From Agromyces sp. Leaf222 (lineage in GTDB: Bacteria > Actinomycetota > Actinomycetes > Actinomycetales > Microbacteriaceae): a stretch of 64,000 bases of DNA. Shown in pieces: positions 34,262 to 43,100 of the stretch. Each line of letters starts with the position of its first letter. The stretch's first letter is position 1. A program made the position numbers and the translations under genes. The stretch is taken from contig NZ_LMKQ01000001.1 of the NCBI RefSeq assembly GCF_001421565.1, forward strand, positions 1,425,651-1,489,650. The letters are read 5' to 3'. The notes below the pieces were generated by a model. That model saw only the letters and a list, made by a program, of their open reading frames with translations, searched no databases and was not told the origin of the DNA.

Positions 34262-35134
34262 TCAGACCGTGACGCTGGTGCGCATCTCGAGCACGGGCGT
34301 GCCGTCGTCATCGACGAGCTGCAGGGCGATCTGCGCGTTGCCGAGCTCGCCGAGCGAGTCGGCATGGGTGCCGCCGCACGGGATCGCGGCCGCGCCGCCG
34401 GGCAGTTCGGCGACCCAGGTGCGGCGGTCGGTGAGCCGGTCGCCGTCGCGGTCGATGCGCACCGGTGCGTTCGCGAGGACCCAGCCCTGCACGGTCGCGG
34501 TCACGGTACGTGCGAGGGAGTCGAGATCGGCCTCGAGGAGGCCCGCGGTGTCGAAGCCGGCGCGCCGGAGCGACTTGTTGAGTCGGTAGCGGTCGATCGA
34601 ACCGCCCGGCTCGATGCGGCTCGAGGCGATGGCGATGCCGTCGAAGTCGGGGTTGCCGAGCGCGTCGGGTCGTGCCGGCTTCGACCAGCGCGACGCCAGT
34701 GCGAGGTTCAGGGCGAGGGATGCCGCGTGGCAGGCCGTGTGCCCGAGGGAGAGGGCGCGCCGCGCCGAGGCATCCGCCGTGATCGCGACCCGGTCGTCTT
34801 CGGCGATCGAGGCGTCGCCGTCGACGAGGTGCGCGACCAGGAACGACCAGCCGTCGGTGCCCTTGCGCACCGGGATGCCCGCGCCGAGGTGGAGTGCGGA
34901 GCCGTCGGTGGCCGCGACGACGGCCTCGTGCACGGTGAGGCTGACGCCGTGGGCCTCGATGACGCCCGTGTCGGCCGGCTGGTCGGGCCAGGCGGCGTCG
35001 ACGGGGTGGAAGCTGGTGACGTCGGTGACGACCACGAGCCGCCCATCGACGCGCTCGACGTGCAGCACCCGTGCGGGCTGCACGAGCTCGCCCTCGGGAT
35101 AGGTGACGCGGGTGTCCTGCTGCGGCAGCGTCAT
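34262..35134 (-). CDS. Alanyl-tRNA editing protein (AlaX-like)
   Basis: 290-residue protein with the zinc-binding editing motifs of the AlaRS second additional domain: HTACH (HxxxH) and PCGGTH (CxxxH). Stand-alone AlaX proteins hydrolyse Ser or Gly wrongly loaded on tRNA-Ala. The N-terminal barrel-like region (VLHVERVDGRLVVVTDVTSFHP) matches longer AlaX forms. It starts 10 nt after the stop of a 58-residue membrane protein gene on the same strand, so they are likely co-transcribed. Confidence 0.85.
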   Translation of the reverse strand: MTLPQQDTRVTYPEGELVQPARVLHVERVDGRLVVVTDVTSFHPVDAAWPDQPADTGVIEAHGVSLTVHEAVVAATDGSALHLGAGIPVRKGTDGWSFLVAHLVDGDASIAEDDRVAITADASARRALSLGHTACHAASLALNLALASRWSKPARPDALGNPDFDGIAIASSRIEPGGSIDRYRLNKSLRRAGFDTAGLLEADLDSLARTVTATVQGWVLANAPVRIDRDGDRLTDRRTWVAELPGGAAAIPCGGTHADSLGELGNAQIALQLVDDDGTPVLEMRTSVTV

Positions 35135-35144
35135 CGAGCGGCGC

Positions 35145-35321
35145 TCAGGCCTTGTCGCTGCGGCCGAGGAAGCTCATCGGGATCGCCATCGAGAGCGAGA
35201 TGCAGAGGATGCCTGCGAAGAACACGATCGCCTCGAAGCCGACGACGTGCGTGGCATTGCCCATGAGCCACATGCCGAACACGAACACGGCCATGGCGAT
35301 GATGAACAGAACGGCGCTCAC
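35145..35321 (-). CDS. Small two-helix membrane protein, 58 residues
   Basis: Short gene starting with GTG at 35321. AAGGGGG lies 5 nt upstream on its strand and the -10-like TAGACT further upstream gives a leader of about 40 nt. The protein is almost wholly hydrophobic: helix one near the start (MSAVLFIIAMAVFVFGMWLM), a short polar turn with NATHV, helix two (GFEAIVFFAGILCISLSMAI) and an end SFLGRSDKA. GC-rich third positions support coding. No family recognised. It is 10 nt upstream of the tRNA-editing gene. Confidence 0.7.
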   Translation of the reverse strand: MSAVLFIIAMAVFVFGMWLMGNATHVVGFEAIVFFAGILCISLSMAIPMSFLGRSDKA

Positions 35322-35400
35322 GACGACCCCCTTGACGAGTACGCGGCGCTGCGCCGCACGATGCCAGTCTATCGAGCGGATGCCGCGGCGCGACCGCGCG

Positions 35401-36579
35401 CTAGTCGGGAACGGGCCCGAGCCACGCGTTCGCCACGGTCGCGTGCGCCGACTCGTCGTCGGAGGGGTGGAAGATGCCCGCGAGCACGTCGCGGTACAGG
35501 CGCCCGATCTCGGAACCCGCGAAGTAGCTCGATCCGCCCGACACGCGCACGGCCTGGTCGACGACCTGCTTCGCCGTCTCGGTCGAGCGCACCTTGACGC
35601 CGACGAGCTTCGCGAACCAGCGCGACCCGTGGTCGACGAGTCCGTCGAGGTCGCGCGCGACGGCGAGCAGCTGCGGCTCGAGGGCGTCCTGCGCGAGCGC
35701 GGCGTCGGCGATGCGCCAGCGGATGTCGGGGTCGTGGGCGTACGGCGCGCCGTCGCGCTTCATCGAGGTGCGCCGGTGCGCGGCGGCCACCGCCAGGTCG
35801 AGGGCGCGCGCGCCGATGCCCGCGTACACCGAGGCGAGCAGCAGTTCGAAGCTCGCGAAGATGCCGAACACGAGCGGGTCGGCGTTCGGCCCCGGATCGA
35901 GCCGGCGCACGATGCGATCGGATGCCGCGTACGCGCCGTCGAGCACGGTCGTGCGGCTCTGGCTGGCGCGCATGCCGAGCGTGTTCCAGTCGTCGAGGAT
36001 CCTCACGTCGGGGTCTTCACGGTCGATGAACCCGTAGACGAGCTTCGGGGCATCGGCCGACGCGGTGTCGAGGCCCATGGTGCCGAGCCTGGTCCACGCG
36101 GGCGAGAGCGAGGTGAAGATCTTGCGACCCGTGTAGCGGTAGCCGCCGTCGGCCTGCGGGTCGGCCTCTGTGCGGGAGCCGAAGAGCATGAGGTCGTTGC
36201 CGGCCTCGCTGATGCCGAAGCCGAACACCTCGCCCGCTGCGGCCTCGCGCTGCAGGAACTCGAGGGTGTCGTCTCCGCGGTCGGCGAGGATCTTCGCGAC
36301 CGCGGTCCAGACGAGGTGCATGTTCACCGCGAGGGCCGTGGCGGGCGCCGCTCCGGCGAGGCGCATCTGCCCGCGCACCGCGTCGTCGAGCCCCCATCCG
36401 AGGCCGCCGAACCGGGTCGGCACGAGGGATCGCAGGTAGCCGATCTCTCGGAGCTCGACGAGGTCCTCGTCGAAGAAGGCGTTGTCGCGGTCGTAGCGTG
36501 CTGCCCGTTCTCGGAATCGCTCGAGCAGGTCGTCGTCGAGCAGGGACACCGGCGTCTCAGGGGTCGCGATCGAGGTCAC
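35401..36579 (-). CDS. Acyl-CoA dehydrogenase family flavoprotein
   Basis: 392-residue flavoprotein of the acyl-CoA dehydrogenase superfamily. N-terminal helical domain, middle beta domain with FGFGISEAGND and YRYTGRKIFTSLSPAWTRLG, and a C-terminal helical domain with RVSGGSSYFAGSEIGRLYRDVLAGIFHPSDDE. The C-terminal pattern and lack of an obvious catalytic Glu suggest the DszC/flavin-monooxygenase-like or desaturase branch rather than classical beta-oxidation; uncertain. It starts with GTG at 36579, with TAGTCT (36586-36591) 6 nt away: leaderless. The DUF4349 lipoprotein gene lies just upstream, 9 nt apart. Confidence 0.83.
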   Translation of the reverse strand: MTSIATPETPVSLLDDDLLERFRERAARYDRDNAFFDEDLVELREIGYLRSLVPTRFGGLGWGLDDAVRGQMRLAGAAPATALAVNMHLVWTAVAKILADRGDDTLEFLQREAAAGEVFGFGISEAGNDLMLFGSRTEADPQADGGYRYTGRKIFTSLSPAWTRLGTMGLDTASADAPKLVYGFIDREDPDVRILDDWNTLGMRASQSRTTVLDGAYAASDRIVRRLDPGPNADPLVFGIFASFELLLASVYAGIGARALDLAVAAAHRRTSMKRDGAPYAHDPDIRWRIADAALAQDALEPQLLAVARDLDGLVDHGSRWFAKLVGVKVRSTETAKQVVDQAVRVSGGSSYFAGSEIGRLYRDVLAGIFHPSDDESAHATVANAWLGPVPD

Positions 36580-36588
36580 GTCGCCAGA

Positions 36589-37668
36589 CTACGCCCGAGT
36601 CGCGGGGTCGTGGTCGGGCGCGACGGGCGCCTCCTGAGCGTCGCCCTCGGCGCCGGCGGTCGCTCCGGGGTCGCCGGGACCGCGACCGCCGCGGCGCCGC
36701 ACGAGCCGCACGATGCCGACGACGATCGCCGCGACGACGAGCCCCGCGAGCACCCACGGCAGGATCACGCCGACCGCGACGCCCAGCCATCCGAGGAACA
36801 GCAGCAACCCGTTCCAGCCGGCCACGAGGCCGCCCCAGAAGCCATCGGGCGCTGGGGAGGGCGCGACGTCGACCGTCGTGAACCCGACCGTGAGCGTCGA
36901 GTAGGCGATCTGGTCGTCGAGCTGCTCGCGCTGCTGCACGAGTCCGTCGAGCTCGCCCTGCCTGGTCGTGAGTTCCGACTCGATCGCGATCAGGTCGCCC
37001 AGGTCCTTCGCCTCGGCGAGCAGCGCGGTCATGCGCCCGACCGAGGTCTTCAGCGCACTGATGCGCGCATCGAGGTCCTGATGCTGCTGCGTGACATCCG
37101 ATGCGTTCATCGAGACCGAGGTGACGTCGCCGAGCTCGCGCAGGTCGTCGAGCACGGCGTCGAGGTCGTCGGCGGGGATGCGCAGCGTCAGCGACGCCCA
37201 CGCGGGCTCGACCTCGCTGCCGGGGTTCTCGGTGCGGCTGTCGACCCGGCCGCCGGCCTGCTCCGCGATCCGCGCGGCGTCGGCCGCGGCCTCCACCGGG
37301 TCGTCCACCGTGACGGACACGTCGCCCGTGGTGATGACGCTGCGCTCGGCGGCGCTCGACCCGGCGTCGCTGCCCTCCATGGCGTCGAGTGCCGCCTCGT
37401 CCGAGAGCGCGACCTCGCCCGAGAGCGGCTGGGGCGCCGAGCCGTCGGCCGAACCGCCTGCCGCCGGCGCCTGCTCGGACATCGCCGAGCCGCCGGCGCT
37501 GCATCCGGCCAGCAGGGCGATCAGTAGCGCCGCGCCGGCGGTCGCCACGGGTGCGACGACGCGTCGACGGCGTCGTCGGGCGAGCGGATGCCGGTGGTCG
37601 CCGACCTCCGATGCGGGGTGCTGATGACGCTCGACTCCGGTGCGGTTGCTGCGCTGCGAGGCTCTCAT
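36589..37668 (-). CDS. DUF4349 lipoprotein
   Basis: 359-residue membrane-attached protein. A basic N-terminus is followed by a signal segment ending in the lipobox LLAGC (Cys about residue 57), a DUF4349 domain with SVITTGDVSVTVDDP and a coiled-coil (LAEAKDLGDLIAIESELTTRQGELDGL), then a C-terminal membrane helix and basic tail. Members of this family are surface proteins of unknown function. The ATG at 37668 is preceded on its strand by TACCGT at 6 nt (37675-37680), another leaderless candidate. A Gly/Ser-rich linker follows the lipobox. Confidence 0.85.
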   Translation of the reverse strand: MRASQRSNRTGVERHQHPASEVGDHRHPLARRRRRRVVAPVATAGAALLIALLAGCSAGGSAMSEQAPAAGGSADGSAPQPLSGEVALSDEAALDAMEGSDAGSSAAERSVITTGDVSVTVDDPVEAAADAARIAEQAGGRVDSRTENPGSEVEPAWASLTLRIPADDLDAVLDDLRELGDVTSVSMNASDVTQQHQDLDARISALKTSVGRMTALLAEAKDLGDLIAIESELTTRQGELDGLVQQREQLDDQIAYSTLTVGFTTVDVAPSPAPDGFWGGLVAGWNGLLLFLGWLGVAVGVILPWVLAGLVVAAIVVGIVRLVRRRGGRGPGDPGATAGAEGDAQEAPVAPDHDPATRA

Positions 37669-37814
37669 GGGCACACGGTACTGCGCGGCGCGAACCCGAT
37701 GTCTGGGCCTCGGCTGGGAGTGCGATCACGATCGGATTGCGCTTTGCTGGGAGTCGTCGAACGGCCCCAACGAACCGCGCCACCCACTCGTTCGGCGGTC
37801 TTCCGGTCGCGGAT

Positions 37815-37874
37815 ATTCAGGAGATTCCGCTGCATGCGTCGCCAGAGAGACCTATGGGGTCGAATCTCCTGAAT
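37815..37874. repeat. Perfect 13-bp inverted repeat enclosing 34 nt
   Basis: ATTCAGGAGATTC (37815-37827) is exactly complementary to GAATCTCCTGAAT (37862-37874). The 34-nt interior includes the hexamer TGCATG. The arms are AT-rich for this genome. It could be a structured RNA, a REP/MITE-like intergenic element, or a pair of regulator sites; no identity is claimed. Confidence 0.7.
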
Positions 37875-37892
37875 TTCTGGCGCGGATGCCAT

Positions 37893-37934
37893 GCGGATGC
37901 GGATGCGAATGCGAATGCGAATGCGGATGTAGAT
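37893..37934. repeat. Hexamer tandem repeat GCGGAT/GCGAAT
   Basis: Seven consecutive 6-bp units: GCGGAT twice, GCGAAT three times, GCGGAT once and a diverged GTAGAT. It is outside genes, about 57 nt beyond the stop of the aldo/keto reductase gene. Confidence 0.8.
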
Positions 37935-37990
37935 GCGGGCGCGGAGGCACGTGCGGTGGGCCGGCCGCGCGCCGGGCGGGGCCCGATCCG

Positions 37991-38827
37991 TCAGTCGAGG
38001 TCGGGGTCGCGGCCGGTGCGCTCGCCGGACTCGAGGGCCGCGATCGCGGCGAGGTCCACCTCGTCGAGCTCGAAGTCGAACACGTCGAGGTTCTCGCGCA
38101 GGCGCGCCGACGACGACGCCTTCGGAATCGCGATGACCCCCTGCTGCATGTGCCAGCGCAGCACGATCTGCGCCGGGCTCCGGTCGTGGCGTGCGGCGAT
38201 CAGCGCGAGCGTCGGGTCGTCGAGCACGCGCCCGCGGGCGAGCGGCGACCACGCCTCCACCCGGATGCCGCGAGCCTCGTGATCGGCGCGCAGCTCCCGT
38301 TGCGGCAGCCACGGGTGCAGCTCCACCTGGTTGACCACGGGGGCGACCCCGGTCTCGGCGATGATGCGGTCGACGTGGTGCACGTGGAAGTTCGAGACGC
38401 CGACCGAGCGCACGCGCCCCTCGGCCTGCAGCCGCACGAGCGCCCGCCACGTGTCGACGTAGCGGTCGGTCGACGGCACCGGCCAGTGGATGAGGTACAG
38501 GTCGAGCACGTCGAGTCCGAAACGGGCCATCGAGTCGTCGAAGGCGCGGAGGGTCGCGTCGTACCCGTTGTCGTCCTTCCAGACCTTGCTCGTGACGAAC
38601 AGGTCGTCGCGGGCGACGTCGGTCTCGCGCACGGCGCGGCCGACCTCGGCCTCGTTCGCGTAGAACGCGGCGGTGTCGAGATGCCGGTATCCCGCGTCGA
38701 TGGCCGCGAGCGCCAGCTCCGTGGCATCCGTCGCCGGCACCTTGTAGAGCCCGAACCCGAGCTGCGGGATGCGCGCGCCGTCGGCGAGGTCGAGGCGCGG
38801 GGCGAGGGGAAGCGGTGCGTCGGTCAT
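37991..38827 (-). CDS. Aldo/keto reductase
   Basis: 278-residue NADPH-dependent TIM-barrel reductase of the 2,5-diketo-D-gluconate reductase group. The tetrad regions are DTAAFYANE (Asp, Tyr), VTSKVWKDD (Lys) and LIHWPVP (His), with VGVSNFHVHHVD and the cofactor loop IPKASSSARLRENLDVFDFEL. GGAG lies 6 nt before the ATG on its strand. It follows an MFS gene on the same strand (11-nt gap). A paralogue of identical length lies at 44436. Substrate unknown. Confidence 0.92.
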   Translation of the reverse strand: MTDAPLPLAPRLDLADGARIPQLGFGLYKVPATDATELALAAIDAGYRHLDTAAFYANEAEVGRAVRETDVARDDLFVTSKVWKDDNGYDATLRAFDDSMARFGLDVLDLYLIHWPVPSTDRYVDTWRALVRLQAEGRVRSVGVSNFHVHHVDRIIAETGVAPVVNQVELHPWLPQRELRADHEARGIRVEAWSPLARGRVLDDPTLALIAARHDRSPAQIVLRWHMQQGVIAIPKASSSARLRENLDVFDFELDEVDLAAIAALESGERTGRDPDLD

Positions 38828-38838
38828 GGGGTCTCCGA

Positions 38839-40047
38839 TCAGCTGGGTTGCAGGGGCACGGGCTCCGTGTCGGGAATGGGGCTCGCGTCGCGGCCACGCA
38901 GGTCGGGATGCCAGCGACGGCCGAACGTCGGCACCAGCACGCCGACGAACGCGAACCCGGCGGCGATCCAGAACGCGCCCTGCGCGCCGTAGCCGTCGAT
39001 GAAGAAGCCCGCGAGCGCCGAGCCGAGGGCGGCGCCGATGAGCTGGCCGGTGCCGACCCAGCCGTAGGCCTCGGCCGTGTCCGAGAACTTCACGCTCGAC
39101 GACACGATCGAGAACAGCACGGCGAGTGCCGGGGCGATGCCGATGCCGGCGAGGAACAGCGTGGCCGAGAGCCACCAGAAGTCCATGACGAAGGCGGCGA
39201 GCGCCATGCCCGCGAAGACGATGAACATGCGGCGGGCGGTCGCCCACGGGCCGATCGGGATGTGGCCGAACAGCAAGCCGCCGGCGAGGGAGCCGACCGA
39301 GAAGATCGCGAGCACGAGACCGGCCTCGGGGCCGCCATGGCCGAAGACCGCGACGACGCCAGCCTCGACCGCGGCGCACGCCCCGATGAGGAGGAACCCG
39401 ACGACCGTCGCGAGCAGCACGGCCGGACGGCTGAGCACGACGCCGAACCTGCGCTTCGACCGCGGGATGCGCACGCGCCCGAGCTCGGGGGAGCTGATGA
39501 ACCAGGCGCCGCCGCCGACCATCATCACCGCGGCCAGCATGATCGCCCAGATGGTGCCGATCTGCGTTGCCACGAGCGTGGTGACGACCGGGCCGACCAC
39601 CCAGATGATCTCCTGCGCCGACGCGTCGAGCGAGAAGAGCGGGGTCAGCTGCCGGGAGTTGACCATCTTCGGGTAGATGGTGCGCACGGCCGGCTGCACC
39701 GGCGGGGTGGCGAGGCCGGTGATGAACCCGACGAGCATGTACAGCGGCACGGTCAGGGGCAGTACGCCGATCGAGACGATGCCCGTGACGCAGAGGGCCG
39801 TGGTGACGATGAGCACGGGGCGCATGCCGAGGCGGCCCATGAGGCGGCTCGTGAGCGGACCCGCGATGGCCTGGCCGATCGAGGTCGCGGCGAGCACGAG
39901 ACCGGCGGAGCCGTACGAACCCGTGACCTGCTCGATGTGCAGCAGGAATGCGAGCGAGAGCATGCCCGACGGGAAGCGCGCGGTGAGCTGGGCGGCGATG
40001 ATGCGAGCGACGCCCGGGGTCTTCAGCAGGTCGGTGTAGCTAGCCAC
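38839..40047 (-). CDS. MFS transporter, 12-helix type
   Basis: 402-residue membrane protein with about 12 hydrophobic segments. It opens SYTDLLKTPGVARIIAAQLTARFPSGMLSLAFL, like a group of small actinobacterial MFS proteins of unknown substrate; the motif A region is LTSRLMGRLGMRPVLIV. It starts with GTG at 40047, and TAGAGT lies 9 nt upstream on its strand, so the leader is very short or absent. It forms an operon with the aldo/keto reductase. Confidence 0.85.
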   Translation of the reverse strand: MASYTDLLKTPGVARIIAAQLTARFPSGMLSLAFLLHIEQVTGSYGSAGLVLAATSIGQAIAGPLTSRLMGRLGMRPVLIVTTALCVTGIVSIGVLPLTVPLYMLVGFITGLATPPVQPAVRTIYPKMVNSRQLTPLFSLDASAQEIIWVVGPVVTTLVATQIGTIWAIMLAAVMMVGGGAWFISSPELGRVRIPRSKRRFGVVLSRPAVLLATVVGFLLIGACAAVEAGVVAVFGHGGPEAGLVLAIFSVGSLAGGLLFGHIPIGPWATARRMFIVFAGMALAAFVMDFWWLSATLFLAGIGIAPALAVLFSIVSSSVKFSDTAEAYGWVGTGQLIGAALGSALAGFFIDGYGAQGAFWIAAGFAFVGVLVPTFGRRWHPDLRGRDASPIPDTEPVPLQPS

Positions 40048-40165
40048 GGTGGCACCACTCTATCGATCCGGATGTCGCGGGCGAGGGGACGTCGAGGCGT
40101 GTGCCGGGGCGTGGCCTGTACGCCGTGTCCGCCCTGCTCGGCGCTCGATCCGGCCCGCCTGGCGA

Positions 40166-43100
40166 CTACTCGGCCGGCGCCGCGAGCGCCTTCGCGATGC
40201 GCTGCGGCGAGACGGTCTCGGCGGTGCGCAGCTCCTGCGCGAAGAGGCTGACGCGCAGCTCCTCGAGCATCCAGCGCACCCGCACGAGTCGTTCGGGCGC
40301 CTCGGGGTCGATCGGCACCCGCCCGCCGGCGGCCTCGAAGGCCTCGAACGACGGCGTGAACTGGTTCATGGCCTGCCGGTCGCGGCCGGGGTTCTCGACG
40401 AGCTTCGCGATGCGCGCGGTGATCGCGTCGAGGTACCTCGGCAGGTGCCGGAGCCGCTCGAGGCCCGTCGCCGAGACGAACCCCGCCGGCACGAGCGCGT
40501 CGAGTTGCGCACGTGCGTCGCTGAGCGAGGACATCAGGTTGATGCTCGAGGCCTTCGCGATGGCCCGGTCGACGTCGCGCGCGGTGCGGAGGATGCGGGC
40601 GACGAGCGCCACGGTCTCGAACATGCGGTCCATGATCGAGGCCGCGATCGCGTCGCGCACGGCCTCGAACTCTGCGCGCGTGCGCACCAGTCCGTCGGGG
40701 TGGGTCGCCCGCAGCTCGGCGTCGACGCAGGCCGCGACGCAGTCGTCGAGCAGCGCACGGGTGCCCGGGTAGGCGCTCGTGGCGAGGGCGAGCTTCTCGT
40801 CGTTCGACAGGTGTCCCTGCACGTAGGCGACGGGGGTCGGCGTGGCGAGCACGAGCAGGCGACGGATGCCGCGGCGCGACGCCAGATCGCGCTCGGCGGC
40901 CGTGGCCACGAGCCGCAGCGCCACGCCCGTCTTCTCGTCGACGAGGGCGGGATAGGCGCGGATCACGTTGCCGGCCTGACGGGTGTCGAGGTGCGCGGGC
41001 AGCTCGTTCCACTCCCACGTCGTGATGCCAGAGCGCTCGGCGAGCGCCGGGTCGGCGGCGGCGGGCGGTGTCGCCGGCGCGCCACGGCGGGCGTCGGGCG
41101 CGGGGCCGGATGCCGCGTCACGACCGGGTCGGCGGCGGCCACCGGCATCCGGGGTCGACGTGACGGCCTTCGCGACGGCCTCACGGGTGCGGTCGGCGAG
41201 CTTCGCCTGCAGGGCGGCGAGGTCCTTCGACGTGCCGAGCGTGCGGCCGCGTTCGTCGACGGCGCGGTACGTGACGCGCAGGTGCGGCGGAACGCGCTCG
41301 AGGTCGAAGTCGCCCGGGTCGACGGTGGCGTAGGTCAGCGCGCGGATCGTGCGCCCGACGACGGCCGTGAACGCGTCGCGCTCCTCGCCGCGCTCGGGGC
41401 CGGTCGGCAGCTCGGCGGCGATCTTCGCGGCCCACTCGGCCGCCGGCACGACCTGTCGGCGGATCACCTTGGGCAGGGTGCGAAGCAGGGCGGTGATGAG
41501 CTCGTCGCGAAGCCCGGGCACCTGCCAGTCGAACCCGGCCGGGCTGATGCGCGGCAGCAGCACGATCGGCACGACCACGGTCACGCCGTCGTCGTCGGTG
41601 CCGGGCTCGAAGCGGTACGAGAGCGAGTACGTCTGGTCGCCCTGCCGCCAGCGGTCGGGGAACCCGTCACCGGTGTCGGCGACGGCGTCCTCGCCGAGCA
41701 GGTCGGCGCGCGTCATCGTGAGCAGCTCGGGGGTGCGGCGGTGCTCGGCGCGCCACCAGCGCTCGAACGAACGGGTGTCGGCGACGTCGGCCGGCACGCG
41801 CGCCTCGTAGAAGCGCATCACGGTCTCGTCGCCGACGAGGATGTCGCGGCGGCGCGTGCGCTCCTCGACCTCGCCGAGCTCGCGCCGGAGCTCGCGGTTG
41901 GCGCGCACGAACCTGAAGACGCGCTTGTCGAGGCGGTCGGAATCCCAGTCCTCCTCGACGAGCGCGTGGCGGAGGAACAGCTCGTGTGCGAGCGACGGGT
42001 CGACGCGGCCGAGGAGGATGCGGCGCTTCGCGACGATCGGCACGCCGAACAGGGTGATCTTCTCGTCGGCGACGGCCGAACCCTGGCGGCGCTCCCAGCG
42101 GGGCTCGCTGTACGAGCGCTTCGCGAGCGGGCCGGCGAGCTGCTCGGCCCACGCCGGATCGATGGCCGCGTTCGTGCGCGCGAAGAGCCGGCTCGTCTCG
42201 ACGAGCTCGGCGCTCATGATCGCGGCCGGCGGCTTCTTCGCGAGCGCCGACCCGGGGAACACCACGAACCGCGTGTTGCGGGCGCCGACGAACTCGGCCT
42301 GCTGCCGACGGCCCTTGCGCTCCGACTCGCGTGCCGAGCCGGCGCCGCCGCGCCCGGTCGACGTCTTGCTGTCGTCGCGGAGGCCGATCTGCGAGAGCAG
42401 CCCCGCGAGCAGCGCCCGGTGGATGCCGTCGCCGTTCGGCTCGCCGGCCTCGTTCGCGATGTGCAGCCCGAGCGGCTTCGCGAGGCTGCGCAGCTGCCGC
42501 ACGAGGTCCTGCCACTCGCGGATGCGCAGGTAGTTGAGGTACTCCGACTTGCACATGCGCCGGAACGCGCTGCCCGAGAGCTCGCGCTGCTTGGCCTCGA
42601 GGTGATTCCAGAGGTTCAGCAGCGTGAGGAAGTCGCTCGTCTGGTCGATGAACCGGGCGTGGAACTGGTCGGCCTGCTCGCGTCGCTCGAGCGGGCGCTC
42701 GCGCGGATCCTGCACCGTGAGTCCTGCGACGATCGCGAGCACCTCGCGTGAGACGCCCTGCGTCTTTGACTCGAGCACCATGCGGGCGAAGCGCGGCTCG
42801 ATCGGCAGGCGCGAGAGCTGGCGGCCGATGCGGGTGAGCTGCGGGCCGCGGGCGGCCGCGGCATCCGCTCGTCCTTCGCCTCGCCCCGCACGCCCTTCGG
42901 CGTTCGTGCGGTCGCCCCGGTCGCCGCGGTCGCCCCGCCCGGCACGGTCGCCGCGGTCGTCGTCGATGGCGCCGAGCTCGCGCAGCAGGTCGAGGCCGTC
43001 GCGGATGCCGCGGCCATCGGGCGGCGTGAGGAAGGGGAACTCCTCGATGGGCCCGAGGCCGAGCGAGGCCATCTGCAGGATGACGGCCGCGAGGTTCGTA

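Larger units (their letters stand above)
37669..37990. other. Intergenic region of about 320 nt, AT-richer than average
   Basis: No credible gene. It contains the DUF4349 promoter at its left end, a 13-bp inverted repeat spanning 60 nt (37815-37874) and a run of hexamer repeats (37893-37934). Parts are noticeably less GC-rich than the rest of the window. Confidence 0.6.
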
